Positions 35,514-44,643 of a stretch of DNA of 64,000 nucleotides are shown piece after piece (positions within the stretch are counted from its first letter, which is position 1; every line of letters begins with the position of its first letter). Location: positions 2,002 to 66,001 of the forward strand of contig VXML01000095.1 of assembly GCA_009841115.1 (NCBI GenBank), read 5' to 3'. This stretch comes from Gemmatimonadota bacterium. Lineage in GTDB: Bacteria; Latescibacterota; UBA2968; UBA8231. The notes under the pieces were generated by a model, which ran no database searches, was not told the origin of the DNA, and saw only the letters and a program-made list of their open reading frames with translations. The translations under genes and the position numbers were made by a program.

Positions 35514-37869
35514 GGCACCAGAACTCGGTCAGCGACTGGGCGATATGGGCTGGGTTGCGGACGGAATGCACTGGGTGCCAAGAGGCGGGAAAAAGCTGGC
35601 GGTAGCGGCTTTGTGCAAAGCGGCGATCGACGAGGAGGATTGCACCGCGGTCGCTCGCGGTGCGGATGACGCGACCGGCGGCCTGCAACACGCGGTTCAT
35701 GCCCGGATAGACATAGGCGTACGTAAAGCCGGAAATATCGCGTTCGTCGAAATAGTGGCGGATCAGGTCGCGTTCTAGGCACAGTTGCGGTAGGCCAACG
35801 CCGACTACTACTGCACCGACGAGTCGCTCGCCGACTAAATCGATCCCCTCGCCGAAGACGCCGCCCATCACCGCGAAACCCACGGTGTACTGTTCGGGCT
35901 GCGATGGCTCCGCGTCGAAGGCGGAGAGAAACGCCTCGCGCTCGCGGTCGGACATGCCGCTTTCTTGGACGAGCAGGTCGATGTCTGGGTGCGCCTCGGC
36001 AAAGCGCGTCGCCACCTCCTCCATGTATTTGTACGAAGGAAAAAAGGCGAGGTAGTTGCCCGCGCGCTGGCTGACGAGGGCGGCGATGGATTCGGCGATG
36101 TCGTCGTAGCTCTCGCCGCGCTTTTTGTACGTGGTCTCAATGTGGTCGGCTAGCAGCAGGCGCAGGTGCTCGGGTGGGAAGGGCGAGCCAAGGCTAAATA
36201 AGGTGTCTCCCTCTTCGCCGCCGAGCAGGTCGCGAAAGTACGCCAGCGGCGAGAGCGTGGCCGAGAAGAATACGGCCGCGCAGCCGCGCTCTAGGGCTTG
36301 GCGGATATTGTGCGCTGGATCGAGACAGAAGATTCGGAAGCGAATATCCCGCCCTTGTTTTTCGGTGTATGTGGTATAGTGCTCGTCGAAAAGCTCGCCG
36401 ATGCGCTCAAAGCCCAGTACCCGGAAGTAGCACTCGATCAATTCGTCCCAAAAGGGTAAGGCCGCGCCTTGTTCTAAAACCTTCTCGGCGGCGCGGAGGA
36501 CGTTGTGGACTAGGGCCATTAAATCCGTCGATAGCTGCGGGCTGATCCAGCACTCGCCGTCGCCTTCCTGTTCGACCTTCTTGCCGAGCTTGGCAAAGTA
36601 GCGGTTGAGGGCGTCGAGTTGTTTGCTCAAGTCGGGATGCGTTTTGCCGACTAAGCGCTTGAGCCCAGAGATCTCGGACTTGCACAGATCGGCCGAAAAC
36701 ATTTCGCGCGCCCGATCAACGAGATTATGCGCCTCGTCGATCAGGAAGGCGTATTGCCCTCTGGTGTCTTGGAAGAAGCGCTTGAGGAAGGCCCGTGGAT
36801 CGAAGACGTAGTTGTAATCGCAGATGATGACGTCGCACCACGGCGCGAGGTCGAGCGAGAATTCAAAGGGGCAGACGCGGTGCTTTTGCGCGCATTCCTC
36901 GATGAGAGTCCGGGTGAAGGCGTCGTGGGTGAAGATGTCTTCAAGCGCGTCGTTGATGCGGTCGTAGTAGCCGCGGGCGAACTCGCATTGATCGGGATCG
37001 CAGGTGCTGCCGCCGTTGGGTTTGAAGCAGATCTTGTCGCGGGCCGTCAGCGTCAGGCTCTTGAGGCGTGCGCCTCCCCCGCGCAGGTCGTCGATGGCCT
37101 TTTCGGCGATTCTGCGCCCGCTAGTCTTAGCCGTCAGGTAGAAGATTTTTTCGGCATGGCCCAAGCCGAGAGCCTTGGCGGCGGGAAACAGAGTCGAGAT
37201 GGTTTTGCCGATGCCAGTGGGCGCTTGGGCAAAAGCCCGACCGCGACCGTCGATGGTGCGATAGGTGGCTGCGGCCAGATCGCGCTGGCCGGGTCGGTAC
37301 TCGGCGAAGGGAAATGCGAGCGCTTCAAGCGAAAGGTCGCGCTCGGCGCACCACTGTTGGTAGATGCGCGCCCAATGCAGGTAGCGCTCGATGAGATCGG
37401 CGCAAAACGCCGCTAGTTCGTCGGACGCAAAGGTGCGGCGGTCCTCGCGGCGCTCGTAGGTATCTAACTGAAGATAGGTTAGCTGGACGTCGATGGCGTC
37501 GAGGCCACTTTGCTCGGCGACCATGAAGGCGTAGAGTTTGGCCTGTGCCCAATGTGTTGGGTTTTCAGGGATCTCGTCGAGGTCGGCCTCGGTGGTCTTG
37601 ATTTCCTCGACGAGCACGACATCGTCTTCGACGAGCAGGCCGTCGATGCGGCCGCTTATTTCGAGGGTAATCTCGTCGGTCTCGACTAGGTAGGAAATGG
37701 GTACTTCCGCCTGATAGTCGGCGGGGCGGGCGCGCTGGATCTTCTGGTGGCCGCGAGTGCCTTCCACTAGGCGGTCGGGGCGGGAAAAGCCGCCGGAAAT
37801 TAGATCGCCGGAACGCAGCACGAAACCGACAAGTTCGCGGACCGAGGTTTTGAGCAGACGCGGGGGCAT
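35494..37869 (-). CDS. XPD/DinG-family Fe-S helicase with N-terminal PD-(D/E)xK-like domain
   Basis: A 791-residue fusion. Residues 60-150 look like a PD-(D/E)xK nuclease (Asp in SGRIDG, then EEIK, Gln in HWAQAK), without the Cys cluster of Cas4. The helicase has Walker A APTGIGKT (about 216), DEAH in IDEAHNLVDRA (about 378) and QAAGRVIRT motif VI. Four Fe-S cysteines (in DKICF, STCDPDQC and RVCPF) sit between them, as in XPD/DinG. It likely unwinds damaged or structured DNA. The start is uncertain: ATG 37869 has a TATTAT 5 bases upstream and no ribosome site (possibly leaderless); ATG 37905 and GTG 37911 are alternatives. It is divergent from mtnP. Confidence 0.85.
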   Translation of the reverse strand: MPPRLLKTSVRELVGFVLRSGDLISGGFSRPDRLVEGTRGHQKIQRARPADYQAEVPISYLVETDEITLEISGRIDGLLVEDDVVLVEEIKTTEADLDEIPENPTHWAQAKLYAFMVAEQSGLDAIDVQLTYLQLDTYERREDRRTFASDELAAFCADLIERYLHWARIYQQWCAERDLSLEALAFPFAEYRPGQRDLAAATYRTIDGRGRAFAQAPTGIGKTISTLFPAAKALGLGHAEKIFYLTAKTSGRRIAEKAIDDLRGGGARLKSLTLTARDKICFKPNGGSTCDPDQCEFARGYYDRINDALEDIFTHDAFTRTLIEECAQKHRVCPFEFSLDLAPWCDVIICDYNYVFDPRAFLKRFFQDTRGQYAFLIDEAHNLVDRAREMFSADLCKSEISGLKRLVGKTHPDLSKQLDALNRYFAKLGKKVEQEGDGECWISPQLSTDLMALVHNVLRAAEKVLEQGAALPFWDELIECYFRVLGFERIGELFDEHYTTYTEKQGRDIRFRIFCLDPAHNIRQALERGCAAVFFSATLSPLAYFRDLLGGEEGDTLFSLGSPFPPEHLRLLLADHIETTYKKRGESYDDIAESIAALVSQRAGNYLAFFPSYKYMEEVATRFAEAHPDIDLLVQESGMSDREREAFLSAFDAEPSQPEQYTVGFAVMGGVFGEGIDLVGERLVGAVVVGVGLPQLCLERDLIRHYFDERDISGFTYAYVYPGMNRVLQAAGRVIRTASDRGAILLVDRRFAQSRYRQLFPASWHPVHSVRNPAHIAQSLTEFWCHDPTYT

Positions 37870-37879
37870 GGCGTATAAT
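37850..37879 (+). promoter_or_regulatory. Sigma-70-type promoter of mtnP
   Basis: TTGAGC (37850-37855) and TATAAT (37874-37879) are 18 bases apart. The expected start site leaves a leader of about 37 bases before the ATG at 37923. Confidence 0.65.
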
Positions 37880-37922
37880 ATAGGGCCGCTAGCAGGCACT
37901 TGCATTTTCACAGGAGATGATG

Positions 37923-38795
37923 ATGAGTCAATCCGTAGTCTTGGGTGTTATCGGTGGGTCGGGGTTGTACCAAATAGAAGGAGTCGAAACGGTCGTCGAG
38001 CATCGGCTAGATACGCCCTTTGGCGCGCCTTCGGACGCCATTGTCGAGGCGCGAATCGGCGACCGCACGGTGTATTTCCTGCCTCGACATGGCCGGGGGC
38101 ACCGACTGCTGCCGAGCGAAGTGCCCGCTCGCGCCAATATCCACGCGCTTAAGCAATTAGGGGTGAACCACGTTTTGGCTATAAGCGCCTGCGGCATCAT
38201 GCAGGAAGAGATCCGGCCTGGGGACATGATTGTGCCCGACCAGATTTTCGACCGCACGCGCGGACAACGCCCATCGACGTTTTTCGGCGACGGGATCGTC
38301 GGACACGTGATGTTTGCCGATCCGTTCTGCGAGACGTTGCGAGGCGAGGTCATCGCGTCGGCTCAAGCGGCCGATGCCAACGTCCACGCGGGCGGCACGT
38401 ATCTCTGCATGGAGGGGCCGGCCTTTTCCACCCGCGCTGAGTCGCATTTCTATCGCAACGCCGTGGGCGCGGCTGTGATCGGCATGACCGCTCTACCCGA
38501 GGCCAAGCTGGCGCGCGAGGCGGAAATGTGTTACGCGCTGCTGGCGACGGGCACGGACTACGACTGCTGGCACGAGGAGGAAGAAGACGTGAACATCGAG
38601 CAAGTGCTAGCGGTGCTGCGGGCCAACAGTGCCTTGGCCGTGCAGATCGTCGCCGAGGTTGCCACGCGCCTGCCGGCTGAATCCGCTTGTCCTTGTTTGC
38701 ACGCTGCCGAAAGCGCTATCATCACGGACCCGGCGGCGATTCCCTTAGAGGTGAAGGAGCGGCTCCGCGCACTTTACGGAAAGTACCTAGACTGA
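37923..38795 (+). CDS. mtnP: S-methyl-5'-thioadenosine phosphorylase
   Basis: A 290-residue purine-nucleoside-phosphorylase-family enzyme that splits methylthioadenosine (a polyamine by-product) to adenine and methylthioribose-1-phosphate. The sequence shows VIGGSGLY, FLPRHGRGH, SACGIMQEEIRPGD (ISA-type loop), VGHVMFADPFC, MEGPAFSTRAES and GMTALPEAKLAREAEMCY. The TDYDCWH segment favours methylthioadenosine over inosine-type substrates. The ATG at 37923 has GGAG 6 bases upstream. The stop overlaps the next gene as TGATG. Confidence 0.92.
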   Translation: MSQSVVLGVIGGSGLYQIEGVETVVEHRLDTPFGAPSDAIVEARIGDRTVYFLPRHGRGHRLLPSEVPARANIHALKQLGVNHVLAISACGIMQEEIRPGDMIVPDQIFDRTRGQRPSTFFGDGIVGHVMFADPFCETLRGEVIASAQAADANVHAGGTYLCMEGPAFSTRAESHFYRNAVGAAVIGMTALPEAKLAREAEMCYALLATGTDYDCWHEEEEDVNIEQVLAVLRANSALAVQIVAEVATRLPAESACPCLHAAESAIITDPAAIPLEVKERLRALYGKYLD

Positions 38796-39871
38796 TGAAT
38801 AATCTCTTTAGAATAGCGGTCGTAGGCGTCGGCCGGATTGGCGCATTTCACGCCCGCCACGTCCAAGAGTTGGCCAGCGAGCGAGGCGATTGCGCGTTGA
38901 CAGCCGTAGTGGACGGCTACGGCGACTTGGCCGCCGAGGTCGCAGCTCAGCTACAGGCCGACCAAGAAACGGCGATTGGTGTTTTCAAAGACGTGGAGGA
39001 ACTGGTCGCGGCTGATGCGGCCGATGGCGCGTTTATTGCCTCGCGCACTGAAAACCACTACCGCGAGGCCCAGACCTTGATCGACGCGGGCTGGCGGGTG
39101 CTGATGGAAAAGCCGCTGACGCACTCGCTGGCCACAGCGCGGGAGTTTGCCGCCTATCTAGACGCCGACGATTTTCGCCGCACGGCGCTGATGCAGGCTT
39201 TTATGCGCCGCTTTGACGCGCCGCTACTGCGGGCTAAAGCTTTGTTGGAGCGAGGCGCTATTGGTGCGCCGTTCAAGATCGTCTCGATCCTCGAAGATCC
39301 AGTGCCGCCGCCCGAGGGGTACAATAGCTCTGGCATACTCTCGGATATGGCGGTGCACAATATCGACGAGATCCTCTGGCTCGGCGGGCAGCAGCCCGAG
39401 CGGCTAGCGGGTTTTGGCAGCCTGCTCTACAACCAGCAGCACACGGACGTCAAAGAGGATTTCGACGATGCTCTCTTGCAGATGTACTTTCCCGAGAACC
39501 TGATCGGCCAAGTGACGGTGAGCCGCAACCACGTGGCCGGGTATCGCAATGAGACTTGGGTTTACGGGACGGAGGGGTTGGTGCATGTGGGGGCCTTTGG
39601 TGAGGATCCGCTTATGGTAGAAGTGGAGGCATTTGGACGACGGGGTTCAATCGAGCGACAGAAATTCGCCCTGCGCGATTACGGCGAGGAGGTGCCGTTT
39701 TTTATCGAGCGCTTCGGGCCGGCGTACAAGGCCGAGGTAGCCCACTACATCGACCAGTGCCGCGCTGGAGCGCCCTTTGTCGTTGATCACCGCGATGGGC
39801 TGAGAGCACTGGAGATTGCGATGGTAGGGAGTGGGGCGTTGCGGGGACGCGAAGGGGGCGTAGCGATATGA
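38795..39871 (+). CDS. Gfo/Idh/MocA family oxidoreductase
   Basis: A 358-residue NAD(P)-dependent dehydrogenase. The Rossmann loop VVGVGRIGAFHARH is near the start, the EKPLT motif (about residue 100) is the family hallmark, and a VHNIDE segment carries the likely catalytic His. It resembles myo-inositol or sugar dehydrogenases. The ATG at 38795 shares its A with the mtnP stop, and its own stop overlaps the next enolase-superfamily gene by 4 bases (ATGA), so three genes are translated in series. Confidence 0.88.
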   Translation: MNNLFRIAVVGVGRIGAFHARHVQELASERGDCALTAVVDGYGDLAAEVAAQLQADQETAIGVFKDVEELVAADAADGAFIASRTENHYREAQTLIDAGWRVLMEKPLTHSLATAREFAAYLDADDFRRTALMQAFMRRFDAPLLRAKALLERGAIGAPFKIVSILEDPVPPPEGYNSSGILSDMAVHNIDEILWLGGQQPERLAGFGSLLYNQQHTDVKEDFDDALLQMYFPENLIGQVTVSRNHVAGYRNETWVYGTEGLVHVGAFGEDPLMVEVEAFGRRGSIERQKFALRDYGEEVPFFIERFGPAYKAEVAHYIDQCRAGAPFVVDHRDGLRALEIAMVGSGALRGREGGVAI

Positions 39872-41028
39872 AAGTCACGAAGATCGAGACCCTGCGGGCC
39901 AGCCGCTTTATGTACGTGCGGGTGCATACCGACGAGGGCATATCGGGCGTCGGTGAGTTGCACCCCGCAAGCGGTACCAGCGGTACGCCGTTTGTGCCCA
40001 TTGCGGCGGTGGATTACTGCGCCGAGTACCTGATCGGCAAGGATCCCCTCCACATTGAGCGCAACTGGCAGCACATGTTCCGCCGCTGCGTGTTTCGCGG
40101 CGGCGCGGACAGCATGGCTGCGATCGGGGCAATCGACATCGCCCTGTGGGACATCAAGGGGAAGGTTGCCGAGTTACCCGTTCATTCGCTGCTGGGCGGT
40201 CCCACGCGGGAGCGCGTACGTATCTATTCGCATCTACAGGGTAATTCCCCGGCGGAGCTGGCCGAAGACGCCCGGCGCATGGTCGAGGCCGGTTACACCG
40301 CCCTGCGACTCTATCCGTTCGGTGCCTTTGGGTCCGGCGAGGGCACAAGCTTGGAGCAACTGTCGTTCCGCGGCATGGCTAAGCACGCCGCAGCTACCTT
40401 GCAGGCGGTGCGCGACGCCGTGGGCGACGAGATCGATCTCATGGTCGATGTGGTCAACCGCCTCACGCCGCCGGAGGCCATTGAGGTGGCCAAGGCGCTC
40501 GAGCCTTATGGCTTGTCTTTTTTCGAAGACCCCATCGAGCCTGAGAACATGGATGCGTGGGGCCATGTCGCGGCCAATATGCCGGTGCCTGTGGCCATGG
40601 GCGAGCGGCTCTACACCACCTACCAGTTCCGCGAGTTGCTAGCCCACAAGGGAGCCTCGTACATCCGGCCAGACCTGTCGCTCGCCGGTGGAATTACGAA
40701 TTGCAAAAAAATCGCGGCGCTGGCCGAGGCAAGCTACGTGGGAGTCGCCCCGCACAACCCGCTGAGTTGCGTCCTGACCGCGGCGTGCGTGCAACTCGAC
40801 GCCGCCATTCATAACGTCGCCATCCAAGAGTACCCGAGGGACGAGTACGATGCCCCGAAGCGAGATCTGGTCGAGACGCCACTGCGACGCGAGGGCGGTT
40901 TCCTGATTGTGCCGCAGACTCCGGGCATTGGCATTGAACTGAACGATGAAGCGTTCTCGCATTATCCGCCTGAGCCGTATATTCGGGAGCCGGTGGTTGG
41001 ACCCGACGGCGCTCTGCGGGATTACTGA
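39868..41028 (+). CDS. Mandelate racemase/muconate lactonizing family enzyme
   Basis: A 386-residue enolase-superfamily enzyme with a complete metal site: Asp in LMVDVVNRL, Glu in FFEDPIEPEN, Glu in AMGERLYTT, and the catalytic His in VAPHNPLS. This contrasts with the altered sites of the copies at 22707 and 47881. It probably dehydrates an acid sugar, possibly the product of the coupled Gfo/Idh/MocA dehydrogenase. It is the last gene of the mtnP run and convergent with the next dehydrogenase. Confidence 0.86.
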   Translation: MKVTKIETLRASRFMYVRVHTDEGISGVGELHPASGTSGTPFVPIAAVDYCAEYLIGKDPLHIERNWQHMFRRCVFRGGADSMAAIGAIDIALWDIKGKVAELPVHSLLGGPTRERVRIYSHLQGNSPAELAEDARRMVEAGYTALRLYPFGAFGSGEGTSLEQLSFRGMAKHAAATLQAVRDAVGDEIDLMVDVVNRLTPPEAIEVAKALEPYGLSFFEDPIEPENMDAWGHVAANMPVPVAMGERLYTTYQFRELLAHKGASYIRPDLSLAGGITNCKKIAALAEASYVGVAPHNPLSCVLTAACVQLDAAIHNVAIQEYPRDEYDAPKRDLVETPLRREGGFLIVPQTPGIGIELNDEAFSHYPPEPYIREPVVGPDGALRDY

Positions 41029-41093
41029 TTAGAGCACCTCTGAACGCCACAGCATTCCCACGTTTGACAGAAAAGGAGATTCGCCAAGGCTTC

Positions 41094-42239
41094 TCAGGTG
41101 CCCTCCTCGACTTGGCGCGCCATCTGCTCCATATAAGCGGCTCGACCTATGAGGTCTTTCTTGTAGTTCCAGCGGCTCTTTTCCGGGTACATCACCAGGG
41201 AGCGATCCGCCAAAGGCAGGGACACCCGGGTGCCGCCCTGCCGGTGCGACTCGCGCAGGGCCACGGCCAACTCTAGGGCATGGCGCAAATCGTCGCCGCT
41301 GGTGATCGCCAAGTCTCCGCCTTCTTCGAGGACGCGGATGATATCCTCGACAATGGCCCGCATCACCGGCCCGGGATCCTGCCAACCCTCGTCGTCGTAT
41401 CCCCTCTCCTCCTCGGTGTATTGCTCGAACACCTCTTCTTCCTCGACCAAAGGGGCCCCTCGACCGCTGTGCTTGAACAGGCGCAAACCTAGGCCCGTAT
41501 TGTTCCAATTGCAGATCAGTCCCTCGCTGCCCACCACCTCGATGCCGCGCCAAGTCGGGCCCGGGAAGCTGCTGGAGCACTCTATGCCATTGCCAAAGCG
41601 AATGTACCCGCCCACTCCGCCGAAACCAGTGGCTCCTTCCTCGTAGGGTTCCTCGTGATCGCTGTGGGGATCGCCTCCGACCCAGCCGACGACCCACTCT
41701 GCCGGTGCCTTGGCGGCGAACTTGCGCGTCAAGTTCAAACCGTGGCAGCCACCCTGGCCGTTGCCGCCGTACAGATTGATGCGCTCCACTCGACCAATCT
41801 CTCCCCCCGCGGCCAACTCGTAGGCCCGGCGGTAGTCTGGATGGCTCGATACCATGACGCCCGAGGCCAGATACACGCCCCGCTGCTGGCAGCTCTCCAC
41901 CATGCGGTCGGCTGCGGACAGCCGGGCCGTCAGCGGTTTTTCGCAAAAGATGGCCTTGGCCCCGGCCTCGGCTGCGGCCACCACTGCGCCGGCGTTGGCT
42001 CTCACCGGCAGCACTGGCATGGCGATATCGATCGACTCGCGTGCCAACATCTCCTCGTAGGTGGCGTAGCCGGGCACCCCAAAGCGGCGGCAACCCAGCG
42101 TTAGGTTTTCCGCATCCGTATCGGCAATGGCCACCACCTTGCACAAGGGGTGCACATCAAAGGCCCGGGCCCGACTGGTGCCAGCCCGTCCGCAGCCAAT
42201 GACGCCGACCCGGTATTTGGCTTCTCGCTTTTCTCGCAT
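41094..42239 (-). CDS. Gfo/Idh/MocA family oxidoreductase
   Basis: A 381-residue dehydrogenase: GVIGCGRAGTSRARAF near the start, EKPLTARLS at about 95, and a GGNGQGG/LNLTRKF segment further on. The ATG at 42239 is preferred over a TTG at 42254. It begins 23 bases after the GAPDH stop and may be co-transcribed with it. A long frame in another phase covering the same region is a shadow. Confidence 0.85.
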   Translation of the reverse strand: MREKREAKYRVGVIGCGRAGTSRARAFDVHPLCKVVAIADTDAENLTLGCRRFGVPGYATYEEMLARESIDIAMPVLPVRANAGAVVAAAEAGAKAIFCEKPLTARLSAADRMVESCQQRGVYLASGVMVSSHPDYRRAYELAAGGEIGRVERINLYGGNGQGGCHGLNLTRKFAAKAPAEWVVGWVGGDPHSDHEEPYEEGATGFGGVGGYIRFGNGIECSSSFPGPTWRGIEVVGSEGLICNWNNTGLGLRLFKHSGRGAPLVEEEEVFEQYTEEERGYDDEGWQDPGPVMRAIVEDIIRVLEEGGDLAITSGDDLRHALELAVALRESHRQGGTRVSLPLADRSLVMYPEKSRWNYKKDLIGRAAYMEQMARQVEEGT

Positions 42240-42262
42240 GGAGATCCGTCCCAACTATTGGA

Positions 42263-43705
42263 TTACTTGGGAAAATAGGGCAGTTCGAGACCGGATATGT
42301 GCTGCAGAATGCGGATCACCTGGGCGCTGTAGCCGTACTCGTTGTCGTACCACACGTACAGCACGCAGCGTTTGCCCTGGGTAATGGTCGCTCCCGAGTC
42401 GACGATGCCGGCTTTCTCATTGCCGACGAAGTCGCTTGATACCACCTCGGGCGAGCTCGTGTAATCGATCTGGCCCCCTAGGGGCACATCGAGGGAGATA
42501 TCCCGCAGGTAGGTGTTGATCTCCTCTGTGCCGACTTCCCGTTCCAAGTTCAGATTCAAAATGGCGAGGGAGACATTGGGGGTGGGCACGCGAATGGCAT
42601 TGGCTGTGAGCTTGCCTTTTAACTCCGGCAGGACCTTGACTACGGCGCTGGCCGCCCCGGTGTCCGTTATGACCATGTTCAGCGGTGCCCCGCGCCCCCG
42701 CCGCTCGTGCTTGTGATAGTTGTCGATGAGATTCTGATCGTTAGTGTAGGAATGGCAGGTCTCGATGTGGCCGCTGACGATGCCGTAGCGGTCGTGCACG
42801 ACCTTGATCACCGGCGCGATGGCATTGGTGGTACAGCTGCCGGCAGAGAGGATCCGTTCTTCCTCCACAATGCAATCGTTGTTGATGCCGTAAACTATAT
42901 TGGGGACATCGCCCTTGCCGGGTGCGGTCAGGACGACCTTGGCGACCCCCGGGGCCCAGAGGTGGCGCTGGAGGCCCTCGCGGTCCCGCCAGACGCCGGT
43001 GTTGTCGAGCACAATGGCGTTTCCAATGCCGTAGGCGCTGTAATCCACGTCCTCCGGGGTGTCCGAGTAGAGGAGGCGGATCATGTTGCCATTGGCGACG
43101 ATGGCGTTTTCTTCCTGGTCCATGACGATGGTCCCCTTGAAGGGGCCGTGAATGGAGTCTAACCGGAGCAGGCTGGCCCGTTTCACCAAGTCGCCCTCTG
43201 AGCCCGTGCGCACTACCACGGCCCGCAGCCGCCACTTATCGCCCCCGCCGCTGCGCGCGATCAGGATCCGCGCCAGGATGCGTCCGACCCGGCCAAAGCC
43301 GTAGAGCACCACGTCCTGCGGCTTGTCTAGCCGCGTCTTCCCGCCATTGATCTCAGCCAGTTCCCGGCGCACAAAAGCGTCCACATCCCCGTTCGCTTTA
43401 CTTTTGTGGAACCTAGTAGTCAACTTGCCGATATCGATCCGCGTCGGGGCTAGGTTCAGCCGGGACAGGGCTTGGAGGACCACAAAGCTCGAAAACATGC
43501 AGAGCTCGTCCTTGATCACCTGGCGAGCAAAGCGATGGGCCTTGAGGATGTCGATCGTGGAGTTGTGGACTAGGGAGCGACCGTAGATCGTGGTGACCAC
43601 CCCGTAATTCCGGTAGAGTTTGCCGATGAGCGGGACCATGGACTCGGCGACTTCCTCCCGCTTGGCCCAATCGGCAAAGTAGCGTTCCATCTTCTGGTCG
43701 ATCAT
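42263..43705 (-). CDS. gap: Glyceraldehyde-3-phosphate dehydrogenase, long form
   Basis: A 480-residue GAPDH. The first 125 residues (about MERYFADWAKREEVAESM to HKSKANGD) precede the NAD-binding start VVLYGFGRVGRILAR. The catalytic Cys is in SAGSCTTNAIAPV, and HIETCHSYTNDQN, ASAVVKVLPELKGKL and WYDNEYGYSAQV follow. The extended form of about 480 residues is known from several bacterial phyla; ordinary GAPDH is about 335. It catalyses the glycolytic/gluconeogenic triose step. The 90 bases upstream to the GntR gene show no obvious promoter. Confidence 0.93.
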   Translation of the reverse strand: MIDQKMERYFADWAKREEVAESMVPLIGKLYRNYGVVTTIYGRSLVHNSTIDILKAHRFARQVIKDELCMFSSFVVLQALSRLNLAPTRIDIGKLTTRFHKSKANGDVDAFVRRELAEINGGKTRLDKPQDVVLYGFGRVGRILARILIARSGGGDKWRLRAVVVRTGSEGDLVKRASLLRLDSIHGPFKGTIVMDQEENAIVANGNMIRLLYSDTPEDVDYSAYGIGNAIVLDNTGVWRDREGLQRHLWAPGVAKVVLTAPGKGDVPNIVYGINNDCIVEEERILSAGSCTTNAIAPVIKVVHDRYGIVSGHIETCHSYTNDQNLIDNYHKHERRGRGAPLNMVITDTGAASAVVKVLPELKGKLTANAIRVPTPNVSLAILNLNLEREVGTEEINTYLRDISLDVPLGGQIDYTSSPEVVSSDFVGNEKAGIVDSGATITQGKRCVLYVWYDNEYGYSAQVIRILQHISGLELPYFPK

Positions 43706-43795
43706 CTCTTCTATTCCCTCTCTGCGGGGCCCATCCGATGTCTCGCATCTCGACCGACCCCACGGGTTCGAACGCTGATCGATAAGTTGCTGTAG

Positions 43796-44119
43796 CTATG
43801 TTTCTCCCCGTATATGTGTGCGAAGTGTCGCTAGGACGTCGTCGCTGGTGAACCCCTCGGCTTCGGCATCGGCCAGCAGCCGCGTGGCGCTGACGAACGA
43901 GCCGACCCCTAGTCGGGTTTCGAGCACGCCGGCGCGCTCGAGTTCGCTGTACACGCGCGCGACTGTGTTCGCATTGACGCGGAAATCGCCTGCGAGTTGC
44001 CGAACTGTCGGCAGTTGATCACCAGCACGGAGGCGTCCTGCGGCAATCGCCGCTCTCAACCTCCGCTCCAGTTGGATGTAAATGGGAGTGCGGTCACGCA
44101 AGTTGATGCTAACCTGCAT
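43796..44119 (-). CDS. GntR-family regulator, YtrA-like
   Basis: A 107-residue regulator. Residues 10-75 are the winged helix (PIYIQLERRLRAAIAAGRLRAGDQLPTVRQLA...NTVARVYSELERAGVLETRLGVGSFV). The short C-terminal tail lacks an effector domain and is typical of the YtrA subfamily, which usually represses an ABC transporter operon and itself. No ABC transporter is adjacent; gap lies downstream and a small membrane protein is divergent. Confidence 0.88.
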   Translation of the reverse strand: MQVSINLRDRTPIYIQLERRLRAAIAAGRLRAGDQLPTVRQLAGDFRVNANTVARVYSELERAGVLETRLGVGSFVSATRLLADAEAEGFTSDDVLATLRTHIRGET

Positions 44120-44123
44120 GTGA

Positions 44124-44150
44124 ACTAATGTACTAGTTTATTAGTATAAT
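44124..44150. promoter_or_regulatory. Candidate GntR operator and divergent promoter
   Basis: Five bases before the GntR start are arms ACTAAT (44124-44129) and ATTAGT (44140-44145) around TACTAGT. TATAAT occurs on the plus strand at 44145-44150 and TATACT on the minus strand, so the site could repress both directions. Confidence 0.5.
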
Positions 44151-44239
44151 TGTTATAAAAAATTGCTAGCGCCCAACGCCGAAGAGAAGGATAGCGTACC
44201 GTAGCGGCGGATGGACGAGACCCGATCATAAGAGTTGTT

Positions 44240-44599
44240 ATGGAACCAATCTATCTCATCTCATATGGCTTGCTCTTATTAGCTATAGGCATAGCTCTGT
44301 ATTCCGCGGGGATCGAAGAACAGAATCGCGAACGGCTGGATCAACTAGCTGATCGACTGCGCCAGCTCTACAAGCGCGCCGGTCAGCCAGCCCTGCGGGT
44401 ACGCCGTCCTAGGCGACTTCACTTTGAGATGCATCGGGCCCTCCGAGAATTGGAGATGAGTCTCAGGACTTTAGAGCGTCATCACCAAATCCAGAGCCGT
44501 CGGTTGAACTCTCCCCGGATGTTCATCGACGATCCCAAGCCCTTCCTCGACAATATGGATCAGCGCCTCTCGCGGCTGGAAGAGATCGACGCCAAATAA
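44240..44599 (+). CDS. Small membrane-anchored hypothetical protein
   Basis: A 119-residue protein with one N-terminal membrane segment (YLISYGLLLLAIGIALYSAG) and a basic, helical cytoplasmic tail (repeated L/R heptads to LSRLEEIDAK). I do not recognise a family. It is divergent from the GntR gene and 44 bases ahead of the SDR gene, possibly one unit. Confidence 0.6.
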   Translation: MEPIYLISYGLLLLAIGIALYSAGIEEQNRERLDQLADRLRQLYKRAGQPALRVRRPRRLHFEMHRALRELEMSLRTLERHHQIQSRRLNSPRMFIDDPKPFLDNMDQRLSRLEEIDAK

Positions 44600-44643
44600 A
44601 GAAACCGAGCCGTGCTAGCTCCGTTGTTGGTCGAAGGGCCAAT

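Noticed and set aside
41029..42144. Long minus-strand open frame (371 codons) over the dehydrogenase at 41094-42239
   Set aside because: It lies in another phase of the same DNA; the Gly/Arg-rich composition is that of a GC-rich shadow, while the other frame has clear family motifs.
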